The translations under genes and the position numbers were made by a program. Shown here in pieces: positions 1 to 9,072 of a DNA stretch of 64,000 nt; the first letter of the stretch is position 1; every line of letters starts with the position of its first letter. The stretch is from positions 37,875,001-37,939,000 of the forward strand of contig CM056726.1 of assembly GCA_029844215.1 (NCBI GenBank), given 5' to 3'. Source of the stretch: Przewalskia tangutica. Lineage: Eukaryota; Streptophyta; Magnoliopsida; Solanales; Solanaceae. The notes under the pieces are model-generated. The model was given only the letters and a program-made list of their open reading frames with translations. It was not told the DNA's origin and did no database searches.

Positions 1-339
1 ACCCTCGTGACCCTATCACATAGCGGGACCATTTCTAACTGACATCACCCCATTCCATACTATCGGCTGACCCGAAATGAGTCTATAACCCGACTCATCG
101 TCACACTTAACTTCTCATTCTTAGTCTGAAATAAATCTCTCTCTTATCTCAAGGTACTTCTTACCCTACTCCCTATTCACTAGAGGTTCGTCACATAAAC
201 CAAAGTATTTCTACTGCACAATCTTCCCTATCGGTCTTACACTTATACGGGGTAATTACAACTTGTGAACTTTATACAACTATAGTCTCAGTTCACCTAT
301 CACTCTTGTCAACATTCTTACTTCTCACTTTACTAATCA

Positions 340-610
340 AAGTATCCCTGCCTCTGGGGTACTATCACTTACAACTGCTAGCACCGCTATCTTGGTCAAT
401 AACATAACTGCTTCCCTCATGACCCTATAGTCTTCTCCTAACTGAGAAACTGGAGGCTCTGGTACTGGGGCCTCAAAACTGCGCAGGTTAAGAACTCGCC
501 GATCGGAACAACATCCGGATAACTCAGGCATAAGCCCTATCAACTCTCTGAGTCCGACTAGTAGCTCTCGCTACTCCTTTGCCCTTCGGGCGGCCGTCTC
601 CTCGAGGCAT
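340..610 (-). pseudogene. gag N-terminal remnant of N1
   Basis: Read on the minus strand from an ATG at 610, the first residues (MPRGDGRPKGKGVARATSRT) align with the start of the intact gag of G at 62157 (MPPRKATRAQKGKAAEGAAS). A stop follows after about 27 codons. Downstream, in another frame, the stretch EAPVPEPPVSQLGEDYRVMR matches the G region reading EPPVPQPGAEEMGYKEMA. The conserved capsid core is missing. This is a broken structural gene that cannot make a capsid; frameshifts may be real or partly sequence error. Confidence 0.7.
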
Positions 611-798
611 ACCAGAACACAACAATACGTCGAGAGGAATTATCTTACTAACATGCCTCTATGGCACGATCTTAGAGTGAGAAGAATAGAAACCAACTCC
701 TAAATGTCCTGTAGCCTCCTGTTTATGGGTGTGGCGCGCAACACACCGATAATCAAGACTCTACTAGACACGGTCTGTAAACATTCCGAGGACTGACT

Positions 799-810
799 GC
801 TCTGATACCA
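799..810 (-). promoter_or_regulatory. Primer-binding site of N1, initiator tRNA-Met
   Basis: The plus strand reads GCTCTGATACCA, so the element strand reads TGGTATCAGAGC, complementary to the 3' end of initiator tRNA-Met. It lies three bases from the LTR edge at 814, the usual spacing in this family. All 12 positions are intact. Confidence 0.9.
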
Positions 811-1559
811 CTCTGTCACACCCCGAACCCCGAGCCCGTGACTGGTGCCCTACCTGGGCACCCTTCTACCTTAACAACACAAGTAAACTGCGGAAATTTA
901 ATAACACCTCATTTTTTTTTTTCTTTTAACCTATGTACGTGCAAGGGCAAAGCCGACAAGGCTGCCATATATACACAAACAAAAGACACTACACCATACA
1001 TGAGTCCAATCCCACATATGAATACAGCACTTAGGAGTTAAATCAACTATGACGACAAGGCCCCGCACCCATAAATGTACAAAAGCTCAGATCGAATGAA
1101 CTATACCAAAATGATAAACTCCCGAACAAAGCGGAGCTATCCAAAACTCGGCGGTCCTATACTGCCGATCACCAAATCAATTACCTAAACTCGCAGATGA
1201 ACGCACTTCAAGCGAGGTCAAGATAAGAATGTACCAAGTATGTGAATGAAGTAATCGTAATAAAATCATAACAGCTAGACAAACAGAGACATGTATGATA
1301 GCCAACCTACAAGACATAACACATAAGCAAATATATCAAGTCGTGACGCAGCCCTCAAAGTCACTACTGATATAACTATGGGTCTCACGCCCATAACATC
1401 AATCATGCCCGCGAATCCTTCCTCGCCGCCGATCCATGATATACTACAACATCAGAAGCACATCGAACCTTACAATCATGAGAGCAAATAGTAGTATATC
1501 ACAATATAAAATAGAAGCTCACGATCAAAGCGGACCACCGCCCGCAGATCAATAAGCAA

Positions 1560-1930
1560 TCCTACTCCGGGACTATTTCACCGCATAAGTCACGTGGACC
1601 CGCATGAGATGTTCGCACGGGACTATTTCACCCGCATAAGCCCTTACGGACCCGCATGAGATATTCCTCGCACGGGACTATTTCACCCGCATAAGTCCTT
1701 ACGGACCGCACGAGGTATTCCTCGCATAGGTCGGACCCGCCCGCACGGGACTATTTCACTGCATAAGCCCTACGGCTCGCATGAGGTATTCCTCGCACGG
1801 GACTATTTCACCCGCATAAGTCCTTACGGACCCGCACGAGGTATTCCTCGCATAGGTCGGACCCGCCGCACGGGACTATTTCACCCGCATAAGCCCTACG
1901 AACTCGCATTGAGGTATTCCTCGTGATCGT
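1560..1930 (-). repeat. Tandem modules inside N1 LTR (GCACGGGACTATTTCACC type)
   Basis: The phrase 'gcacgggactatttcac' followed by 'cgcataag', 'cggacccgca' and 'gaggtattcctcgca' recurs five to six times, with unit lengths alternating around 55-75 bp. Relatives carry one to three copies of the same GAGGTATTCCTC module, so this LTR has expanded it. Confidence 0.8.
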
Positions 1931-2029
1931 GGTAGCAAATCCACTAATTATGCAAATGCCACAAACCCGGAATGACCCAAACGATCGATATACCAATAGC
2001 ACACAACCGCTATTTCAAAGACACATAGG

Positions 2030-2537
2030 CAAATCCTCAATTAACAAGCCAAAGTCCTTACCAAGACATACATAGAATAATTCTCTTTTAACAAGCCAAA
2101 GTACTTATCAAGGCACACTTAGACAAATTCTCAATTTATCAAGCCAAAGTACTAATCAAGGCATACATAGAATAATTCTCTATTTACAAGTAAAAGAACT
2201 AATCAAGGCACACTTAGACAAATTCTCAATTTATCAAGACAAAGTACTAATCAATGCGCATATAGAATAATTCTCTTTTACAAGTCAAAGTACTTATCAA
2301 GGCACACTTAGACAAATTCTCAATTTATCAAGCCAAAGTACTAATCAAGGCGTACATAGAATAATTATCTTTTAACAAGTCAAAGTACTTATCAAGGCAC
2401 ACTTAGACAAATTCTCAATTTATCAAGCCAAAGTACTAATTAAGGCGTACATAGAATAATTCTCTTTTAACAAGTCAAAGTACTTATCAAGGCACACTTA
2501 GACAAATTCTCAATTTATCAAGCCAAAGTACTACGTA
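2030..2537 (-). repeat. 94-95 bp tandem repeat, five units, inside N1 LTR
   Basis: The phrase 'caaattctcaatttatcaag' starts at 2124, 2219, 2313, 2408 and 2503, with a variant first unit at 2030, giving spacings of 94, 95, 94, 95 and 95. Each unit is a dimer of two related half-units of about 47 bp (one with 'aagtactaatcaaggcgtacatag', the other with 'aagtacttatcaaggcacacttag', both in diverged forms). None of the other LTRs here has this array. Confidence 0.93.
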
Positions 2538-4819
2538 CGTACATTCCTTTATGAAAGACTCCTTTCTATGTAAAGCCCCAAGATACTAACACCCGTAGTA
2601 TCAAGGCGTGTCTATTTTTCAAAGTAAGTTACTACACTTTTTTGAAAACTCATTTCAAAGCTTGAAATCAAGTAACTCCAAATTTTCACAATCTAGGCAA
2701 CTTATGCCGATTTAATCAAAATAGACAACTTTCTAAACCTTCCATAAAGTCGTTATAACCAACTTCCCATAAAGCCGTTATAACCCTTTATGGTTTTAGA
2801 CGTATCCATTCCTTTAATAACCAAGAGACTTATACTATTAAAACCAAGTATCACATACTTACAAATCAAGTTCTTAACTTTCAAAATACTTCAAGTCTCT
2901 TAATAGTTAGAAAACAAGTTTTCTTCTACTTTTTAAACCTCAAGTAACTTCACCCTTAAAGCAAGTTACTTCTCTTAAATCATGTCATTTCTCCTCTTTT
3001 AAATCAAATAAGTAAATCACCTTTGACTCCCTAAAGTCATTATAATGACCTTTAGGTTTTAGAACTAAGGCACTAGCCAAAAGATTTGGAAACCACTTCC
3101 TTTTCAAGTCTCTATGTACTTTAAGAAAAATACCTTCACTTTTAAGAATCCAAACTTCCCTAAGGAAATGGATTATACTACTTACAATTTAAACATCAAA
3201 GTACACTCGAAGTACATAGAACAAATTCTATTTTAGGCAATCCAAATACAAGCAAGGAATGGATCATTCAAGGAGTAGAACTTACTTTCTTTATTCTAAG
3301 GAATCATGCTAGAAGAGGAGATAGTTCACATACCTTTTCGGCTAAATCCACAAGCTAAGCCGAATACGCCGTACGTAGAAGTGTCAACCTATAAAGGTCA
3401 CAACAAGACTATCAACTTCTAGTCTCTACGTAGAATAATACTAAGTGTAGGGTCTCTAATTCTACGGAAAATCGGGCAGCACTTCCTTTGTTTCTACTCA
3501 CTTTGCCACCTTTTTCAAGGTCGAAAACAATAACCAACAAGCCACATTTAAGGCTCCAAACAACAACCAAACAAAGGGGATTACACGCCTTACAATACGT
3601 GTAAAATTCCGCCCCACAATTCATACGAAGTAGTCTAATGCACACTAGCCAATTCTCGGCCAACTTACATAGCAACACTAAGTCCTTTCCAATCCTTTCC
3701 AATTTCAAGTTCTAAGGTCTAACATGTTATATAGTCTAAACAACTTCAACAACTACAATTTCCTTCTTTATACAACATGCGACGCTTAGACTAATAATCG
3801 ACTTGAATTGTAATCTTAAGGCTAAACATGCTAGTTTTCGGATTAGGGTTCCAATAGTCAAAATACTTATCAAACTCATACTATATAACTCATGCTTGCT
3901 AATAACCATAGCTACAATGATAAGTAAACCTTAATTGCTAAAACGACAAGAATATACCTTTAAAGCCCTTAAAATTTCCAAGATTCCAAAGTCGCGCCTT
4001 AGCAATTCTTAGCTCCTTTCCTTAGGTTCCAATCCACTCCAAGCACTCCTTAGAGGCCTATGAAGAACCCATCTTCAAGTTCCAACTTCAAAGTTGAAGA
4101 ACCCCCTTAGTTTCCGCCTTGCGACTAACGTAAAAATACGTTTTTTCCGAAATCTTTCTATTGAGATAACCTTACAATACCCTTGGGGACATTGGGTTAA
4201 AGTCTTGTGGCTAATGGATCAAAACTATAAAAATTTTGTGTGGGAATTTCATGGGCGAGAGCTCTCTCTCAAGCACAAGAACTCTCTAAATTTCTCTAAG
4301 TGTTAAATGAGCTAGTCTTGCTACTAGTTAGTATATAACACATATTGGAGGGCTTAGACTAAAACAAATGTGAGGCTAGGATTAAAATCACAAGGATCAA
4401 GCCTAAGTGGCAAGTTGACTAGTCAATTATGTCAAGCTTTGAAGACTTATCTTCCAAGATGTTCAATGACCAAATTACCCCTCCTCTAATTCGACCAAGA
4501 CCAATTATGGGGGTGGCACGTGTCGCCCTTTCATTCGTCCATAAAAATTCTGTAACCCTCGTGGGCCCCACAAAACATAAAATTCCTCGGGTGGGCCCCA
4601 CGTGACCAAATCCGTAAAAATAAATTTCCATAATATTACTAAGTCCCATACTCTTCAAATAATGTATTTTGAGAATCCAATTCTCATCAACGAACACTTT
4701 TCCTTTCCGACATTCGGAAGATTTTCCGTCGGAAAAACAATTCTTCCTTTCGTACTAATTTCCAAGTCTTGTTTCCTTACGTACATTCTCTTATACATGT
4801 CTGGACTTACGGTGTAACA

Positions 4820-7135
4820 ATGAGATCCTAAGAATGAGGATCTACCACCGCTTCCCACTGCGGCATGAACGCACGGCCGAAGGAGGTCGATCTAACAGTA
4901 CAGTATGTGAAATCGTAAAATCGAAATGAAATCAAAGTATTTTAAAACCATTTACAAATACAACCAGTTCAACCGCACATAGTATCACAGCATAGACAAG
5001 AGCAAAAATAGATATAATGTAACTGGTCTTTTCTAGGCCGCTAATGATCGAAGCAAGGCCAATCGCCCATAGTATCATTATGCGTGCCTAATCCTGGAAC
5101 TCCCAGATCGCATAGTCACATTGCACCGCGTGAGGTGTTTCTCGCATCGGGGTAGCTAACCCGCGGCATCCTCTCGACTCCGCGATCCGCATAGTCACAC
5201 ACCATCGCGTAGGTATTCTCGAATCATGGTCACACGCATGGCATGAGGTATACCTCGCATCGGGTAACACACCCGGAGTGATCATCCTGGAACTCCCGCA
5301 GCTCCGCATGGTCACACAGACCGCATGAGGTATTCCTCGAATCATAGTCACACAGACCGCATGAGGTATTCCTCGCATCGAGGGTGGCAAGTCCTCGGCA
5401 TCATAACAAGTCAGGGGGGTATGTGATATAATAACAGTACAACGAGCTTAACGTTTAACAACGTAAGCACAACAAGAATAACCCCCTTACACAACATCAC
5501 AAGACACTAACACACGTAGCATCATAACATGTTTACTTATCAAACCATCTTACTATACTTTTCAGAAATCAATACAAGACTTTCATAAACAAATAAGTAA
5601 ACCGTTCCTTTTATCCTTCTTAAGTTGTTATACCTAACTTCCCATAAAACTAGTATAACTCTTTAAGCTTTTAAAACCAAGCATTACTTTTCTTTCAAAA
5701 ATGATTCATAACTCTTTTGAAATACTTCAAGTTTCTTATTATTTAAAACTCAAGTCAAAAGACATCAGAGTAAAACCAATTTTTGTTAACACACGTACGT
5801 CTACCGTACTATATATATATATATCAAAAATATCATGCTCAAGAGGATAGGAAGAATCACATACCTCCTCGGCGAAATCCACCTGCCAAGTCGAATATGT
5901 CGCGCGCAGAGTATCAACCTATAATAGTCAAATACGTCTATCAACGTCTAGACTACTCTGTAGAATATTCTAAGCAGAAGGTTCTCTATCCTACGGAAAA
6001 TTGGGCAGCACTTCCCTACCCGCTAAACTACACAAGTCTACCGTAAATACAGTCCTATGTAAGTACAGTTCAATTCTCTTCTTTTATACCATCCTTCTAT
6101 ACGTCTTATACTCATTTCTATACTACTACAGTATGTAATTTCCAATTACAATAGAAGGACAAGATATTTACCTCGACAAGCCCAAAATTATCCAAGATAT
6201 ATGTCGATCCTGAGCAAGGTTTAGCTCCTATTCTGCACGCTCCAATAGCTCCAAGAAACCCTTAGAAGTTTCTAAACAACTTCTACTAATACTTCAACCA
6301 ACTATGAAGATTTTCCCTAGGGTTTCGTTTTGTGACCAAAGGAAATAAAGTAGTAATTCTGGGCTTTTAGTATAGAGGTAATTTGGCTAAGGTATTTTGG
6401 AATAGTAACAATACTTGGAGAATATTTTTCTACCAAGGGGGGGGGGGTATTTCGACGAGAGCTTCTAAGAGGGGGAGGGAGTGTTTCGGGCGAGACAACT
6501 AGGAAGGGGGGGGGGGGGAGACTTTGGACGAGAACACTACTAGAGGGAAGGATGTTTGGAGACTTGGAATTTGTTTTTGTGGATGAAGAAGTCTTGCACA
6601 TGAGGGGGGTATTTATAGAGCCTTCAATGGCCAAGATTCAAGCAAGTGGAGGGTGTAGATTAAGTAGCTTGTGTGAGTGGAGTCTTCCACCAAGTGTCCA
6701 CCACAATGTTGGGACATATGTCCACCACAACATTGGGACATATGTCCCCCACAACAATGAGCCATGTGGCCATCCACTAGCACCAAAAAAACGCCCAAGG
6801 CAACCCCCACTTGCCCACAAAAAATCGTCCATACCTACTCCCACTCACCCAAAGAAATATCTTCCAAGACTTGACCATTTGACTTGGCCACTTGCCTTAA
6901 TATTTTCGTTTAAACATGCCACCTAAGGGTGCCACATGTCTCCCTCCTATTGGTCCAAATATTTCGTCTCTCGGAAAAATCCGTACTCGGTTAAAATATT
7001 AAAAACGTAAAATTTCCTTCACAAGGTTCGGACTCTCTTCCGTTGAAAGCTAACAATTTCGTCTTAACCTAATTAGGGCTTGAATAATCGTACGTACGTC
7101 CTCGCATACATACTCTGGAAGTTCGGGGTATAACA
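4820..7135 (-). mobile_element. N2: LTR lacking its first ~0.45 kb, same family
   Basis: The landmark order is canonical from the 'gatcctaagaatgaggatc' and 'gcatgaacgcacggccgaaggaggtc' block (4820-4890) to the terminal TACGTACGTCCTCGCATACATAC and GGGGTATAACA at 7135. It includes four GAGGTATTCCTC modules at 5130-5390 and a TATA box on the minus strand (TATTTATA at 6610-6617). The beginning of the LTR is absent exactly where N1 ends. The simplest reading is that N1 inserted into N2 and the rest of N2 lies left of the window. G-rich runs near 6436-6517 are part of the LTR. Confidence 0.75.
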
Positions 7136-8122
7136 CTCACTTCCAAAAAGTCGACGGAACCCCTAGGGTTTTGGCATCAACTTTCGGCCAAGACAAGTAA
7201 AAACGTGTAGAATATTAATCTAGGCTTAGCACTTGGTTTAAGGGCTTAATCTTGGAGAAATAAATTGATCAACAATGGTTGTTCTTAGCCAAGGGGCTCT
7301 CGAAATTATGGAGCTAAAGGGGAGAAGATGAGAGCTTATTGTTTGGTCTAAGTGTAAAGTGATCCAAGTCTTGCAAGACTTGAATATGTATAGCCAAGTG
7401 GAGTGGGACCCATGTCCACTTGTCCCCTCTCAAAATATCTAATTTGTTGTCATCTTAGCAAGACAAGTGGAGGGGTGCCACGTGTCGCCCTCCGATTGGT
7501 CCAAAATATTATAATTTTTCGAAGGTCCCCGCGAAATTGTGAAATTCTCGGCGGACCCCATATTATCAATTCCAACACCTTATAATCCAATACTAAGTCC
7601 ATAAATCCAATTAGAAGTATTATACTCCAAGTTAATAATTTTCCCGTCGTCACATTTTTTCCAAAATTTTCCTTAAGAAAATGTAATTATTCTTTTCTTC
7701 CAAAATTCAAATCTTAAATCCTTAATCACGTTCTCAATTAGTAGCCCTGGTATTACGGGGTGTAGCATACACCCTTGCCCAATTTCGTCCAAGACCATGT
7801 GGGGGTTGGGGGGGTGTGCCACGTGTCGCCCTCTCATTCGTCCATAAATTTCGTAACCCTCGTGGGCCCCACAAAACGTAAAATTTCTCGGGTGGGCCCC
7901 ACGTGACCAAATCCGTAAAAATAAATTTCCCAATGATAATACATTCCATAATCCTCAAATAATGCATTTTGAGAATCTAATTCTCATCGACGAACTTTTT
8001 TCCTTTCCGACGTTCGGAAGATTTTCCGTCGGAAAAACAATTCTTCCTTTCGTACCCTTTTTCAAGTCTTGCGTTCTCGCGTCCATTCTCTTATACATGT
8101 CGTGGACTTACGGGGTGTAACA
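7136..8122 (-). mobile_element. N3: terminal ~1 kb of a further LTR, same family
   Basis: Only the last part of a minus-strand LTR is present. It includes the G-box block near 7817 ('tgccacgtgtcgccctc'), 'gtgggccccac' blocks, and the terminus GGACTTACGGGGTGTAACA at 8122. From 7800 it closely resembles the end of N1 (4490-4819), so N1 and N3 form one subfamily with a TGTTACACCCCG start. It starts where N2 ends, consistent with N2 having inserted into N3. To its right is Athila sequence, the probable original target. Confidence 0.72.
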
Positions 8123-8580
8123 ATTTGAATTTGATTGTAGCCTGAGTACCCATCCAAGAAATAATAGTAAGACTTTCTTGCCAACCTATCAAGCATTTGA
8201 TAAATGAAAGGTAGGGGAAATGATCCTTCCTTGTAGTACTATTCAAATACTGGTATTCCATGCTAACCTCCATCCAGTTACCGTCCTCATAGGTATCAAC
8301 TATTTTTTATCTTTTGGGACCACTATGATCCCTTTTCTTTGGCACACATTGTACGAGGCTCACCCATGCATTATCGGAAATAGCGTACACTACCCAGACA
8401 TCTAACCACTTGATAATTTCCTTCTTGACTACTTCTTGCATTGAGGGGTTTAACCTCTTTTGATTCTCAACACTTGAGGAAATACTTTCTTCGAGATGGA
8501 TTTGATGAGTACCACACCTAGACTTATCCCTCAGATATCAACAATAGTCTACCCAATTACCCTTTTGAAAGTTCTCAAAG
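8123..8580 (-). pseudogene. Athila reverse-transcriptase fragment (inverted)
   Basis: Minus-strand translation in several frames shows Athila-clade RT motifs: the approach to the palm domain (related to 32500-32757 in the large Athila copy), then TTRKDHFPYLSFIKCL and a degenerate form of the DGYSGYNQI block. The part around 8123-8270 is exactly what the large Athila copy lacks after 32757. Stops and frameshifts are frequent. It lies in the opposite orientation to the RNase H fragment of the same family that starts at 8944, so the locus has been rearranged. Confidence 0.75.
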
Positions 8581-8943
8581 TGTCCACAATAACCCTTTAA
8601 AAATCCTCAACCCATCTCTACACCAATTCACCCGAAACTGCCGCCAAACTCTACACTGTCTGTCCCACCGGAGAAACCAAGAACCTCACCGTTTCAGGTT
8701 CTATTCTGTGGCCTTTCCATTATCAGCATACTGAAAATATACCATCATAACAGTCCTATTTGTGTCCACAATAGCCCCGCAAAATGCCTTGAGTCGATAC
8801 CCAACATAACCACCCGAAATTACCCCACAATACCACACTGCCGAGAAACCGAGAACCCCAAATTTGAGTCCTTTTTCATGTCAACCCGTGTTGAACCAAA
8901 CTCTAACCCATTTAAACAAAATCACCCCTCCTTATTCACATCA
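8581..8943 (+). repeat. Captured leader/gag-start fragment of element E
   Basis: About 360 bp that is the reverse complement of roughly 56760-57140, in the sense direction of element E. Shared phrases include 'caattcacccgaaactgccgcc', 'cactgtctgtcc' and 'aaaggactcaaa' in diverged form. The short reading frame beginning MSPFSCQPVLNQT at 8864 is also found in E on the minus strand at 56840. It lies between two oppositely oriented Athila fragments with sharp edges on both sides. Confidence 0.75.
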
Positions 8944-9072
8944 TAAGTTGGTTTTGACTCTAATTATTGTGACTCCAAATTGGGATCTTTCGTTTGAATT
9001 AATATGTGATGCTAGTGGAGTAGCTATTGGAGCTATATTGGGCCAAATACATGGGAAATCCTTCACCCAATC
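8944..9072 (+). pseudogene. Athila RNase H fragment, part 1 (interrupted by N4)
   Basis: Nearly identical to 33262-33386. It encodes the RNase H start with the DASGVAIGA motif, whose first Asp is the catalytic residue. It stops at CACCCAATC, where N4 inserted, and resumes at 17151 as CAATCTACTATGCAAG. The uninterrupted form of this junction is visible at 33381-33400. Confidence 0.88.
9068..9072 (+). repeat. Target-site duplication of N4, left copy (CAATC)
   Basis: CAATC immediately precedes the LTR start TGTTATACCCCG. The same five bases follow the right LTR at 17151-17155. The empty site is preserved in the related Athila copies at 33383-33387. Confidence 0.93.

Larger units (their letters stand above)
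1..813 (-). mobile_element. Internal region of N1, non-autonomous Ty3/gypsy element (3' part lies left of window)
   Basis: Minus-strand internal region between a 3' LTR that is not in the window and the 5' LTR that begins at 814. It ends on the right with a perfect primer-binding site. Positions 1-60 match the non-coding internal block of N6 near 44890-44950 (shared phrases such as 'gaccctaccacaaggcgggacca' in diverged form). Positions 340-610 hold a gag remnant. No protease, reverse transcriptase or integrase similarity is visible, as in the three complete copies N4-N6. Assignment to the same family is strong; full length is unknown. Confidence 0.8.
814..4819 (-). mobile_element. 5' LTR of N1 (4.0 kb, expanded)
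   Basis: Begins TGTCACACCCCG next to the PBS and ends CTTACGGTGTAACA at 4819. It carries the family landmarks in order: the 'atgggtctcacgcccat' block near 1378, GAGGTATTCCTC modules at 1560-1920, the 'aacttcccataaagccgttataac' block near 2762, 'catgctagaagagg' near 3307, 'acctataaaggtcacaa' near 3388, a G-box block near 4513, and the terminal block. At 4.0 kb it is longer than its relatives (2.6-3.8 kb), mainly because of two tandem arrays (1560-1930 and 2030-2537). The ORFs inside are short and lack family similarity. The right flank (ATGAG) cannot be compared with a left flank, which is outside the window. Confidence 0.8.

Noticed and set aside
814..840. TGTCACGACCC-type termini of LTR H (58239) and N LTRs as one family
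   Set aside because: Only about the first ten bases agree; sequence after that, including the TATA region and repeats, differs.
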